In this document: piece by piece, positions 1 to 7,686 of the stretch | How positions within the stretch are numbered: the first letter of the stretch is position 1 | Layout: each line of letters begins with the position of its first letter | From: Holosporales bacterium | Lineage (GTDB): Bacteria; Pseudomonadota; Alphaproteobacteria; RUG11792 | Assembly (NCBI GenBank): GCA_031267075.1 | Contig: JAIRZU010000056.1 | Location: forward strand, 1-22,564 | DNA: 22,564 nucleotides | Direction of reading: 5' to 3' | Notes under the pieces: generated by a model | Told to the model about the DNA's origin: nothing | Database searches by the model: none | Seen by the model: only the letters and a program-made list of their open reading frames with translations | Program-made: the position numbers and the translations under genes

Positions 1-1
1 C

Positions 2-907
2 ATGGATGCAGACGCAAGCTTCTATATACTGCGGGCCGCTACTAGTGGGAGCGAGATCACGCTGATAGTGGGGGAGGTAGAATACAACGACCGCGCCATC
101 TTCTGTCCGACCGAAGATACTAATAAGATGAAGATGAACACATACAGTGATATCTTCAACAAGCACAAGATGCAGGTCAATCCAGTGCTAACCTTTTACA
201 ACGATGGCCCCACGATAAGCGAGCTGATAGGTGGGTACATAGCCAGGTGGCCGGATGTCGATACATGCGTAGCCAGCACGAGGTACAGGCTATGGAAGAT
301 CTCTGACTACTCTGCGATCACGCATATCAAGAATGAGATGGCCGCCATAAAGAGGGTATACATCGCGGACGGCAATCACAGGTTCCTCATGTTCAACAAG
401 CGCTCGATGAAGGCAGACGCAAGGATTGTAGCGGCGATTACCGACTCAGGTGCTATTACCGTGAAGAGCTTCCACAGGGTTATAACGGGAGCACTTCCCC
501 GGAATTGGGTAACGGAGCTGGCAACGAATTTCATAGTGAGGAAAACATCGACAGAGCACATGACTGAGGGCGGGATATTGATGATGCTGGATACGATGGA
601 GATGTATGAATTAATCCCGAAGTCCTACGATCACACTGTGCCGATATATGATGTGGTGAGGGATAGCATCATCCACGAGACCCTGAAGCTGACTGACGAT
701 ATGGTATTTGCAGTTCCAGGGAATCTTAATGTATCCGACGCCGGCAGAATCTTCGATCTCTACAAAGGCGGCACAGCCATAATTTTCGTCCCCAATATGA
801 CGATGACGAACTTCATAAAGATCGTTGATAGCGGCGGCAAACTCCCACCGACCTCCACCTGGATAGAACCGAAAATCATAGATGGCTTCCTGGTGCGGAA
901 GTACTGA
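2..907 (+). CDS. DUF1015 family protein, 5'-truncated by window edge
   Basis: This is the C-terminal three quarters of a DUF1015 protein, a widespread bacterial family of unsettled biochemical function. Visible family signatures are the YIADGNHRF segment (about residue 120 of the visible part), matching the family's DGHHR motif, and the ending PPTSTWIEPKIIDGFLVR, matching the conserved PPKST-F-PK-GL terminus. The first visible residues (DADASFYILRAA) align with the family's PAFYVYRQ segment, which normally lies roughly 100 residues in, so the real start is upstream of the window and the ATG at position 2 is probably internal. Full-length members are about 400 residues and 301 are visible here. 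It ends 153 bp before rpsP, with a hairpin between them, and is probably a separate transcript. Confidence 0.8.
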   Translation: MDADASFYILRAATSGSEITLIVGEVEYNDRAIFCPTEDTNKMKMNTYSDIFNKHKMQVNPVLTFYNDGPTISELIGGYIARWPDVDTCVASTRYRLWKISDYSAITHIKNEMAAIKRVYIADGNHRFLMFNKRSMKADARIVAAITDSGAITVKSFHRVITGALPRNWVTELATNFIVRKTSTEHMTEGGILMMLDTMEMYELIPKSYDHTVPIYDVVRDSIIHETLKLTDDMVFAVPGNLNVSDAGRIFDLYKGGTAIIFVPNMTMTNFIKIVDSGGKLPPTSTWIEPKIIDGFLVRKY

Positions 908-920
908 TGGGCCGCTTCTG

Positions 921-961
921 CCAACCATCTCCCCCCCTAATCCTGTGAATAGATGGTTTGG
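921..961 (+). terminator. Hairpin after the DUF1015 gene, possible terminator
   Basis: CCAACCATCT (921-930) pairs with AGATGGTTTGG (951-961), giving an 8-bp perfect core plus two pairs across a one-base bulge, with a 20-nt loop. It starts 13 bp after the DUF1015 stop. No T-run follows immediately, so it is not a textbook Rho-independent terminator, but its position between two transcription units fits one. Confidence 0.4.
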
Positions 962-1003
962 ACGGGACAGCTTTTATGCTTCCTAAAGACCTAACGCATC
1001 GCG

Positions 1004-1009
1004 TATAAT
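1004..1009 (+). promoter_or_regulatory. Candidate -10 box of the rpsP operon
   Basis: A perfect TATAAT lies 52 bp upstream of the rpsP start in an otherwise empty gap. The best -35 candidate at an 18-bp spacing (TTCCTA, 980-985) is weak, so only the -10 element is claimed. Confidence 0.4.
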
Positions 1010-1060
1010 ATGGTCTAGATCTTGTGTGGTGTGTGCATGTTTTTACGAGAGAGGAATTAG

Positions 1061-1402
1061 ATGTCTTTGAGGATAAGGTTAGCGAGAGGCGGGGCCAAGA
1101 AGAGGCCGTTCTACAAGTTGATTGTTGCGGAGAACACTTCTCCAAGGGATGGTAGGTTTGTGGAGCGCCTCGGATCCTACAATCCATTCATAGAGATCGG
1201 GAAGGACGGCAGGTTTGTCGTGAATGTTGATCGAGTCAAGTACTGGCTTTCAGTGGGAGCAAAAACAACTGAGCGTGTCGAGAAGCTGCTGGCGCACGCA
1301 GGCGTTGTTCCTCAGCCAGCTCAGAAGATTACCCCGAAGAAATCTGCCCCAAAGAAGAAGGCTCAAGAAAGGCTAAAAGCTGCTGCCACCGAACAACAGT
1401 AG
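1061..1402 (+). CDS. rpsP: 30S ribosomal protein S16
   Basis: Encodes ribosomal protein bS16 (113 aa), a small-subunit assembly protein that binds 16S rRNA. The N-terminal MSLRIRLARGGAKKRPFY block and the RDGRFVERLGSYNP segment are diagnostic of the family. The core ends near residue 85, and the last 25 residues are a lysine- and alanine-rich tail (KKSAPKKKAQ), common in alphaproteobacterial S16. The ATG start is well supported by an AGAGGA ribosome binding site at 1050-1055 with 5-nt spacing. rimM follows, the usual rpsP-rimM arrangement, although a palindromic element now lies between the two. Confidence 0.97.
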   Translation: MSLRIRLARGGAKKRPFYKLIVAENTSPRDGRFVERLGSYNPFIEIGKDGRFVVNVDRVKYWLSVGAKTTERVEKLLAHAGVVPQPAQKITPKKSAPKKKAQERLKAAATEQQ

Positions 1403-1429
1403 TAGATGGACTTTGATAGACTTCCTTCC

Positions 1430-1525
1430 AAACCTCCAGAATCAGAGTTGAAGCGGAGTGTACTCAGGCGTACATGAGCATTCAAGCACCGGATCAACGC
1501 AGCAAGAAACTGATTATGGAGGTTT
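1430..1525 (+). repeat. RPE-like palindromic element at the 5' end of rimM
   Basis: A 96-bp element. Its left end AAACCTCCAGAATCAG (1430-1445) is the inverted copy of its right end CTGATTATGGAGGTTT (1510-1525) with 15 of 16 bases matching. The interior (GTACATGAGCATTC, CACCGGATC-ACGCAGCA) matches the element inside recJ at 20573-20691. Relative to that 119-bp copy it lacks exactly 23 nt between CAGAGTT and GAAGCGGAG. The element's right half is open in the rimM frame and encodes the same peptide as in recJ (VHEHSSTGSTQQETD). Confidence 0.85.
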
Positions 1526-1541
1526 GTTGGAGAAGTCTCGG

Positions 1542-2036
1542 ATGGTTTGCGTAGGCGTTATTACTAAGCCCGTCGGGGTTAGGGGGGGAGTTAGGGTGCG
1601 GACCTTTACGGAAACGTCCAAGTCCTTCCTGGCGATCAGAAGAATTTTCCTGGAGGATGGGACTGAGCTAAAGCTGCTGAATCCAGAGATTAAGTCTCAG
1701 ACAGTGCTGGTTGCTAAGCTGCCATCATGCTATGATAGGACCTCTGCCGAGGCGTTTCGTGATAAGAAGTTGTTTGCATACCTAGATGATTTCCCGGTCA
1801 TTGGAGATGATGAGTACTACCTCGAAGGCCTGATTGGCATGGCTGCAGTAGCAAACAGTGGTAAAATGATAGGGAGGATTTCTGCGACATTCGATTTCGG
1901 TGCGGGGGCATTCCTGGACGTAACCATTAATGATTCTGATAAGGTGGGAACCATTCAGTTCAACGGCACTACGATCCTAGATGTCGATGTTGGCAGGGGG
2001 GAAGTGATCATAGATGAGAGGTTCCTCATCATATGA
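1542..2036 (+). CDS. rimM: Ribosome maturation factor RimM
   Basis: RimM (164 aa from this start) helps mature the 30S subunit head and binds S19. The N-terminal VCVGVITKPVGVRGGVRVRTF matches the family's VG-I-xx-HGVRGEV-V signature, and a PRC-barrel-type C-terminal half follows. The frame is open further upstream to a GTG at 1458, adding 28 residues that are translated palindromic element. I prefer the ATG at 1542 because GGAGAAG (1529-1535) lies 6 nt before it and because RimM proteins normally begin here. The ATG at 1406 is probably the ancestral start, now frameshifted by a 23-nt deletion within the element. The stop overlaps the lpxB start as ATGA, suggesting translational coupling. Confidence 0.9.
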   Translation: MVCVGVITKPVGVRGGVRVRTFTETSKSFLAIRRIFLEDGTELKLLNPEIKSQTVLVAKLPSCYDRTSAEAFRDKKLFAYLDDFPVIGDDEYYLEGLIGMAAVANSGKMIGRISATFDFGAGAFLDVTINDSDKVGTIQFNGTTILDVDVGRGEVIIDERFLII

Positions 2037-3151
2037 AGAGGCTGTACATAATAGCCGGTGAGGCATCGGGAGATAATCTAGGAGCTAGCGTACTTAGAGC
2101 TTTGCCAGGGGCAGAGGTATCCGGCGTCGGAGGAGCCTCGATGGAGAGCCTCGGCTTTCGCAGCCTTTTCGATATCAATGAGATAGCAGTAGGCGGGATA
2201 TCTGAGGCCCTCCCATGCATCTTCAAGATCATGAGATTGATCAAGCTGACTGTGGAGGATATTGTTAGTACCAATCCAGGTGTCGTGCTGACGATCGATT
2301 CACCTGAATTTTGCTTTAGAGTTGCGAAGCGCATTAGAGCTATGAGGCCTGAGATTAAGCTTGTGCATCTGGTGGCCCCTAGTGTTTGGGCCTGGCGTCC
2401 AGGAAGAGCAAAGTCGCTAGCCAAGATATATGATCACATCTTGACACTGTTTGAGTTTGAACCTCAGTACTTTACGAAGCATGGGTTGCAGGCTACATTC
2501 GTCGGGCATCCTGCAGCGGAGGAGTTTCCAGAAGGCGACTCCCAAAAGAAGCCGATCCTGATACTAATGCCTGGAAGCAGGGAACAGGAGATCAAGAGGC
2601 ATCTTCCGATATTTCTAGAGGCAGCAAAGAACATTAAATTCCTTTCGGCCTCCATGCAAGGAGGCGTAGACCTAGGAGAGAAGCACGTTGATATTGATAG
2701 GGTTGTCATCCCGACGCTCAGCAGCGTCGAGCCTCTAGTTAGATCAATTGTTGGCGACAGTGAAATTGAGGTAGTTTCCGATGAGGCCAGAAAAATGGCG
2801 ATCTACAGAAGCGCTCGATCCGCGGTTGTTGCAAGCGGGACAGCGACACTCCACCTGGCACTTTCCTCATGCCCGATGGTCGTATGTTACAAGCTGTCAT
2901 ATTTATCGTACGCAATCATCAGGCCCCTTGTAAAGGTAAAATTTATTTCACTCGTAAATATTATTCTTGGCCGTGGTGTCGTACCGGAATTGATCCAGAG
3001 CGCATGCAATGCGAAGGCGATAGTCAATGCTATCAGTGACATAGATGAAATGGATCAGATGGATTCATTCCGAGCCATGAGACAGAAGCTAACCCCTGGT
3101 TGTCCGCAATCAGAAATGATCGCTACAATGATGATGCGGTATCTGGTATAA
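2033..3151 (+). CDS. lpxB: Lipid-A-disaccharide synthase
   Basis: LpxB (372 aa) is the GT19 glycosyltransferase that joins UDP-2,3-diacylglucosamine and lipid X into lipid A disaccharide at the inner face of the cytoplasmic membrane. The family signatures are clear: N-terminal YIIAGEASGDNLGA (residues 5-18), the APSVWAWRPGRAK segment near residue 115, FVGHPAAEE, MPGSREQEI and the late SGTATLHLAL segment that contacts the nucleotide sugar. The length is normal for the family (about 380). It overlaps rimM by four bases (ATGA) and is followed 38 bp later by tatD on the same strand. Unlike in many proteobacteria it is not next to lpxA-lpxD, and the lipid A genes are scattered over three places in this window. 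Confidence 0.96.
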   Translation: MKRLYIIAGEASGDNLGASVLRALPGAEVSGVGGASMESLGFRSLFDINEIAVGGISEALPCIFKIMRLIKLTVEDIVSTNPGVVLTIDSPEFCFRVAKRIRAMRPEIKLVHLVAPSVWAWRPGRAKSLAKIYDHILTLFEFEPQYFTKHGLQATFVGHPAAEEFPEGDSQKKPILILMPGSREQEIKRHLPIFLEAAKNIKFLSASMQGGVDLGEKHVDIDRVVIPTLSSVEPLVRSIVGDSEIEVVSDEARKMAIYRSARSAVVASGTATLHLALSSCPMVVCYKLSYLSYAIIRPLVKVKFISLVNIILGRGVVPELIQSACNAKAIVNAISDIDEMDQMDSFRAMRQKLTPGCPQSEMIATMMMRYLV

Positions 3152-3189
3152 TCGATTGGAGCGACGAGTCAGTACATACGCGATGATAT

Positions 3190-3969
3190 ATGAGCGGGTT
3201 GGTTGATTCGCACGCGCACCTGTTCCACAGCGAAATCTACGAGAATCTTGATGATAAATTACGGCTGGCTAGATTGGCCGGAGTTGACTACATACTGAGT
3301 GTTGGAACCGATTCCAAAACGATGGAGATGAACATTGGGATTGCCGAGCGGTTCGATAACATATTCTGTTCCGTAGGAATCCATCCGCTGCATTTTGGAG
3401 ATGGCTACGACACAGCTGAGCTGATAGGGCTTTCCAAGAAAGAGAAGGTCATCGCCATCGGGGAAGTCGGCTTAGACTACCATTATGAGGATGCCACATC
3501 GAAGCCTGACCAGATAACTCTTTTTAGGGATATGCTCTCGATGGCAACCAACTGTGGATTGCCGTACATAATCCATGCTCGTGAGTGCTTCAGTGATATC
3601 TTCGGGATTATGTCTGAGTATGAGATCCCGCCATCTGTGTTTCACTGCTACACTGATACTAAGGAGAATGCGGCTACCATCCTGGATATCGGACATTATA
3701 TCTCATTCTCTGGTGTGGTTACGTTTAAGAACTCCGGTGATTTGAGGGAGATCATGAAATATGTTCCAGCTAATCGGCTGCTGATTGAAACTGACTGTCC
3801 CTACCTATCTCCAGTACCATACCGTGGGAAGCCGAATGAACCAGCATTCGTGAGCCTAGTAGCTGAATGTGCTGCCCAAGTCAGAGACGTCGAGATTGAT
3901 CACATCGCACAGATAACGACCGATAACTTTTTCAGGCTTTTTTCTAAGGCAGCACGGACTACTGCGTAA
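3190..3969 (+). CDS. tatD: TatD family metal-dependent hydrolase/DNase
   Basis: A 259-residue TatD/YcfH amidohydrolase-fold protein. Family members are Mg-dependent DNases or exonucleases. All metal-site motifs are present: DSHAHLF at residues 6-12, GEVGLDYHY near residue 92, the IIHAR histidine, the FHCYT histidine and ETDCPYLSP near residue 200. The length matches the family. It is the last gene of the rpsP-rimM-lpxB-tatD run and converges on lpxC. Its precise substrate (DNA, D-aminoacyl or RNA 3' ends) cannot be told from sequence, and paralogues such as YcfH and YjjV are equally possible labels. Confidence 0.93.
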   Translation: MSGLVDSHAHLFHSEIYENLDDKLRLARLAGVDYILSVGTDSKTMEMNIGIAERFDNIFCSVGIHPLHFGDGYDTAELIGLSKKEKVIAIGEVGLDYHYEDATSKPDQITLFRDMLSMATNCGLPYIIHARECFSDIFGIMSEYEIPPSVFHCYTDTKENAATILDIGHYISFSGVVTFKNSGDLREIMKYVPANRLLIETDCPYLSPVPYRGKPNEPAFVSLVAECAAQVRDVEIDHIAQITTDNFFRLFSKAARTTA

Positions 3970-4100
3970 TCACATTCGTACTATGCTGCATGCTCCCTCA
4001 CTTAGTGGGATTCTGTACAGCAAGGGGTTTTCTTGGATCATTGAGTTTTCGAGAGTCTTCAGCTAATCAGTTAGATGTCTTCCTTCCAGAAGTTTTGGCT

Positions 4101-5012
4101 TTAGAGATATGAGCAGACAGCACTGGGGCTAGTTACTTCCTCATTCTCAGGTGCTCGAAAATTTTTGGTAATCTCCGTGATTAGAAGGTTATTCAAAGCA
4201 TGCGATGGATTCACAGCTTTGATACTCCCAAGGATGTCGCATCCCAAGACACTCAGGTCGCCGATGAGATCAAGGCATTTATGCATCACGATCTCCTTTT
4301 CATGCCTGAGGCCGCCGGCATTCATAATTGCTCCATCTTCAAAAATTACGATGGTGTTCTCCTCGGAGGAGCCAAGTGCAAATCCTCGCGCTCGTATCTG
4401 GTGATAATCATCTAGCCAGCCGAATGTTCTGGCAGCGGCTATGTTGGATAGATCATCATCGAAGCTGAAGGAGTGACTATTGTGCTTCCCAACCACTGCC
4501 CTGACTCTTTCGTACTGAAGCTCAACTGAAACACTGAACTTCTTGCTGGGGCTTATGGAAAGCTCTCCATTACCAGACCGTACGACAATCGGTCTCGCAA
4601 CCGCAATGACCGGAACCTTGGAGTTTCTATATTTTAATCCGGTGTCGTTAAACTTGTTTACGAACACAGCGGCTGAGCCGTCCATCCCTGGGACCTCTTC
4701 CCCATCTATCTCAACCATTGCATCTGTGATCCTACAGATTCTAAAGGCGGCGAGCAGGTGCTCAACAACCGCAACAGACACCCCATCGCCATTAACAACA
4801 CGAGTGCATAACACAGGATCTACAACGCTCTCAGGAGATAGCTCAATAAGCTGCTCTCCCTGCTTCACATCAGTTCTTTTAAAAACAATCCCACCGTCAG
4901 AATACAGAGGACACACCCTCATTCTAACTGGCTTACCACTGTGAATCCCAACACCGTTAAACTCAATGGGAGAGCGTAGGGTTGCTCTATATCTCTCGTG
5001 ACGGTACATCAT
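4101..5012 (-). CDS. lpxC: UDP-3-O-acyl-N-acetylglucosamine deacetylase
   Basis: LpxC (303 aa) is the Zn-dependent deacetylase performing the committed step of lipid A synthesis. The zinc ligands are visible: His85 in EHLLAA, and His244 and Asp248 in HKCLDLIGDL. The catalytic His271 sits in the SHALNN segment, and EVPGMDGSA is the conserved substrate-site block. The frame is open to a GTG at 5027, but the ATG at 5012 is preferred because GAGGTG (5025-5020) lies 7 nt upstream and the resulting length matches E. coli LpxC (305 aa). It converges with tatD and is divergent from the amidase gene. A perfect TATAAT (5044-5039) and a tandem 10-bp repeat (5074-5093) lie upstream and may control it. 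Confidence 0.96.
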   Translation of the reverse strand: MMYRHERYRATLRSPIEFNGVGIHSGKPVRMRVCPLYSDGGIVFKRTDVKQGEQLIELSPESVVDPVLCTRVVNGDGVSVAVVEHLLAAFRICRITDAMVEIDGEEVPGMDGSAAVFVNKFNDTGLKYRNSKVPVIAVARPIVVRSGNGELSISPSKKFSVSVELQYERVRAVVGKHNSHSFSFDDDLSNIAAARTFGWLDDYHQIRARGFALGSSEENTIVIFEDGAIMNAGGLRHEKEIVMHKCLDLIGDLSVLGCDILGSIKAVNPSHALNNLLITEITKNFRAPENEEVTSPSAVCSYL

Positions 5013-5038
5013 ACTAAAACACCTCACTTCGTGTATAA

Positions 5039-5044
5039 ATTATA
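5039..5044 (-). promoter_or_regulatory. Candidate -10 box of lpxC
   Basis: TATAAT read on the - strand, 27 bp upstream of the preferred lpxC start, in a very AT-rich stretch. No convincing -35 hexamer exists at 16-18 bp (CAAACA is the closest), so an activator-type promoter is possible. Confidence 0.35.
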
Positions 5045-5073
5045 TAGCGATTGCTCCTCTGTGTTTGCAGTGC

Positions 5074-5093
5074 AATTGTTACAAATTGTTACA
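5074..5093. repeat. Tandem 10-bp direct repeat upstream of lpxC
   Basis: AATTGTTACA occurs twice in exact tandem (5074-5083 and 5084-5093), about one helical turn apart, 30 bp beyond the lpxC -10 candidate and within the lpxC/amidase divergent region. The spacing is what a dimeric regulator would use, so this is a candidate operator; no regulator is identified. Confidence 0.45.
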
Positions 5094-5121
5094 TTAGACA
5101 GCTCACGAGTTCTCGCCCAAC

Positions 5122-5215
5122 CATAATGCTTAAAAAGCCCGCAAGATCGGTGTACAATGCCACTGTGTTTGCCGCTTGAACAAGCTTCAGCAACTAGCCT
5201 GATAGGTGCCTCAAA
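5122..5215 (+). repeat. 94-bp dispersed upstream repeat, copy A
   Basis: Ungapped match of about 77% (72 of 94 bases by hand count) to 11238-11331. The best conserved part is the last 45 bases, including the palindrome CTTGAACAAG and the stretch AACTAGCCTG just before the start codon. Copy A ends over the proposed GTG start of the amidase gene, and the equivalent position in copy B is an ATG. A TACAAT (5153-5158) is conserved in both. It may be a duplicated promoter plus leader, or a small mobile palindromic element. Confidence 0.6.
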
Positions 5216-6639
5216 TTACCAGAAACGCCGTGAAAAAATGTATCGCTTTATTTTCGATAGCTATCGCAATCGCTTGTGGTAAATTTGCTGCCTCACACTT
5301 TAGTTCACCTGCTGGGAACACTTGTAAAACACCTTCCGAGCACGACGGAAAAGATTCACCTGCTATAGCTGGGAATCTTCCTTCTAGGCTTACGTCTGCT
5401 GCGGTTTGGGCGTACAAACTGCAGCCAGACTCAATCCTTCGTTATTCGCCGTTTACATCTACTGCAGCTTTAGCGGATAAGGCGTATCCAGACTCAATCT
5501 TCCATAGCCCACTTTCTAGGTTTTCGTTCTCTGCAGTTCCCAGTGATACGCTTTTTGCGGACGAGATAATTCCTGATGAAATCATACATCCGGACTCAAC
5601 CTTTCGTAAGCTGGCCTCTAGGCGGATAACTGCAACCATTCCCGATGTGCCTCCTAAGGTTAGAATTATATGGGCACACCTAGATAACAAGGATTGCACA
5701 AGCGAGAGAGGAGAGATGTACTACTCATGGGAAGAGATGTATACTAAAAGCGGCCTTAAGCCGGAAGCGAATCGGCCGATAAAGTTTATAATCTTGCACT
5801 ACACCGTAACTCGTGATTTTTATCATACGGTAGGCGCCTTTCGCTCACGCGGTGTTTCTACGCACTACGTGATAGGGCCGGGAGGTGAAATATACATGAC
5901 TCTGGATCCAAGAACAGCTGCAGGACGCCATTGCGGAGCATCCGCTTGGATGGATTTATCTAACTTAAATCCATACTCAATCGGCATAGAACATATTGGA
6001 CCTGGCGTTGTAGGACAATTCGAAAAAATCCCTGGGTTTGGAGCTCCTAGGCAAGTACGAGGGAGTAACCTCTTTTGGTTTCCATTTTCTGAAAAGCAGT
6101 TTCTTAGCAGCATGATGCTGATCATGTTCCTTGCTAAAAAATATCAGATCCCTCCATGGAATATTATCTCCCATCATGATATAGCTGTTGGGAGAAAAGT
6201 TGATATAGGGCCACTCTGGGATTACGAAAGGGCGCATAGAGAATTCGGGGTTGGGTATTTCCCTGCTGAAACTCATCTGATAAATCTCGACCATTTTAAT
6301 GAGCTTACGGACGATGACTATATTGCGCTTGTGGAGGTGATAGGGTACCACTTGCCTGACAAATCCATAATTGAATCCGAAATGCTCGGCTTGCCTGGCG
6401 AAACCATAGAGGCGGCAGCAAGGCGCCTCATGTTGCAGGCATATCAAATGCACTTTTCGCGAGGTAACATTTCCGGGACCCTTAATGATCCCACAAAAAT
6501 TGCTATACTGCAACACGTAATTGATCTTGCCGAATACGTCGATCCGCTCACTGGCAAAAAACATGATGAGTTTCGTGCACGATTTATGCAGTGGAAAATT
6601 GATAATCCAGGCAAGGCCCAGGCTTTTAGAGGATATTAG
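5206..6639 (+). CDS. N-acetylmuramoyl-L-alanine amidase, predicted lipoprotein (AmiD-like)
   Basis: A 477-residue Amidase_2 protein, cleaving the bond between N-acetylmuramate and L-alanine in murein or muropeptides. An N-terminal NAVKKCIALFSIAIAIAC stretch gives a signal peptide with a lipobox-like AIAC, suggesting an acylated Cys24. Residues 60-145 form a repetitive linker with three PDSI/PDST units and recurring SR-(x)-TSA motifs. The catalytic domain starts near residue 190 with the zinc ligand in FIILHYTV, then THYVIGPGGEIY, GRHCGASAW, NPYSIGIEHIGPG and the C-terminal site HHDIAVGRKVDIGP, which supplies the other ligands. About 120 further residues resemble a helical extension. Start: GTG 5206, whose position is conserved in repeat copy B; GTG 5230 would also retain the signal peptide. 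No clear ribosome site is seen for either. Confidence 0.88.
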   Translation: MPQITRNAVKKCIALFSIAIAIACGKFAASHFSSPAGNTCKTPSEHDGKDSPAIAGNLPSRLTSAAVWAYKLQPDSILRYSPFTSTAALADKAYPDSIFHSPLSRFSFSAVPSDTLFADEIIPDEIIHPDSTFRKLASRRITATIPDVPPKVRIIWAHLDNKDCTSERGEMYYSWEEMYTKSGLKPEANRPIKFIILHYTVTRDFYHTVGAFRSRGVSTHYVIGPGGEIYMTLDPRTAAGRHCGASAWMDLSNLNPYSIGIEHIGPGVVGQFEKIPGFGAPRQVRGSNLFWFPFSEKQFLSSMMLIMFLAKKYQIPPWNIISHHDIAVGRKVDIGPLWDYERAHREFGVGYFPAETHLINLDHFNELTDDDYIALVEVIGYHLPDKSIIESEMLGLPGETIEAAARRLMLQAYQMHFSRGNISGTLNDPTKIAILQHVIDLAEYVDPLTGKKHDEFRARFMQWKIDNPGKAQAFRGY

Positions 6640-6713
6640 ACCTCCCATGTAAAACCATCCTCTTCTATAGAACGCATGGGCGTATTTTTAGGTAACGGTC
6701 GTGTTGCTGCGGG

Positions 6714-6722
6714 TGGTATAAT
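6714..6722 (+). promoter_or_regulatory. Extended -10 promoter of ispH
   Basis: TGGTATAAT is a perfect extended -10 (TGnTATAAT), 40 bp before the preferred ispH start. It lies inside the longer possible reading frame, which argues that the N-terminal extension is not translated. Confidence 0.55.
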
Positions 6723-6762
6723 ATTGGCGTATACGTCAGACTTGCCACGGCGGGCCTTATAT

Positions 6763-7686
6763 ATGTCTATCAGGTGCTACCTCCTATCTCCACGTGGATT
6801 TTGCTCCGGTGTACATAGGACAGTTAACATGGCGGAGCAGGTCTCCAAGCTGTATGGCACCTTCTACATTACCGAGGACATCATCCACAACAGGATATTT
6901 ATGAGTGGTATGGTGAAGCATGGTGTCGTGAAGGTTGCCTCTCTCGACGAGGTTCCAAACGGGGGAGTAGTGATGTTTTCTGCTCATGGTGTACCACCAC
7001 ATTTAGTTGCTAAAGCCGAGGAGATGGGGTTGACGATCATCGATGGTACCTGTCCTGTGGTTAAGGCAATTCAATGTGAAATCGCCAAGGAGGTTTGCTT
7101 CGGGAAAAAGATCATCATCATCGGAGATAGGGCCCACGCAGAGGTGATAGCATTCATAGGCGTTGCCAATGGCTCATCTGATGTGTTTGTCGTTTCGAGT
7201 GAGGCTGATGTTGAGCTACTCCCAAGTTTCGATGGGGAGGGCGTATCGTACTTTACCCAGACGACGTTTGATTATGCGAAGCTCCAACTGATCATCAAGA
7301 AGTTGTACGAGAAGGTTCCGCATCTTAAGTCTGGATCACCTGACAATGTATGCCACGCTACAAGGGAGAGACAGGAAGTGGTAAGGAAGATAGCCGCATC
7401 CGTAGACCTTGTTATAGTGATTGGCTCTGCTCACTCATCGAATGCAAAGAGGCTTCATGAGGTGGCGATATCATCAGGAGCCAAAAACGCAATCTTAATA
7501 GATTCCAAAAATGAGTTTGACTCATGTGTTCTAGATGGAGTAGATACAATTGCAGTAACATCGTCTGCATCAACTATGGAGGTTGTGGTGCAGGAGTTTA
7601 CAGAGTACATAGCGACAACGTTTGGCGCAGTCATAGAGGATTTCTCGTTTAGCGGTGACAAGTCTGAAGATGACAATAACGAGTGA
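6763..7686 (+). CDS. ispH: 4-hydroxy-3-methylbut-2-enyl diphosphate reductase
   Basis: IspH/LytB (307 aa) catalyses the last MEP-pathway step, giving IPP and DMAPP. The three [4Fe-4S] cysteines are Cys14 (RGFCSGV), Cys97 (DGTCPVV) and Cys197 (VCHATRERQ), almost exactly the E. coli spacing (12, 96, 197). The substrate histidines are present as EDIIHN (His42), SAHGVP (His75) and GDRAHAEV (His125, with catalytic Glu127). The reading frame is open to 6676, but the 29 extra residues resemble nothing in the family and contain the extended -10 promoter, so ATG 6763 is preferred although no clear Shine-Dalgarno precedes it. The 3' end overlaps mutS by 17 bp. Possession of the MEP pathway separates this organism from Rickettsia proper. 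Confidence 0.95.
   Translation: MSIRCYLLSPRGFCSGVHRTVNMAEQVSKLYGTFYITEDIIHNRIFMSGMVKHGVVKVASLDEVPNGGVVMFSAHGVPPHLVAKAEEMGLTIIDGTCPVVKAIQCEIAKEVCFGKKIIIIGDRAHAEVIAFIGVANGSSDVFVVSSEADVELLPSFDGEGVSYFTQTTFDYAKLQLIIKKLYEKVPHLKSGSPDNVCHATRERQEVVRKIAASVDLVIVIGSAHSSNAKRLHEVAISSGAKNAILIDSKNEFDSCVLDGVDTIAVTSSASTMEVVVQEFTEYIATTFGAVIEDFSFSGDKSEDDNNE

Noticed and set aside
1458..1541. Calling the 28 extra N-terminal residues part of RimM
   Set aside because: They are the translated palindromic element, and a good ribosome site precedes ATG 1542; translation from GTG 1458 cannot be excluded.
3970..4100. Terminator between tatD and lpxC
   Set aside because: Only a weak bulged stem (TCCCTCACT/AGTGGGA near 3991-4011) and a CTGTACAG palindrome are seen, with no T-run; not enough to call.
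5977..6648. A 223-codon frame antisense to the amidase
   Set aside because: It is fully inside a well-supported amidase gene and its product looks like nothing known.
6676..6762. N-terminal extension of IspH
   Set aside because: It contains an extended -10 promoter and lacks family similarity.
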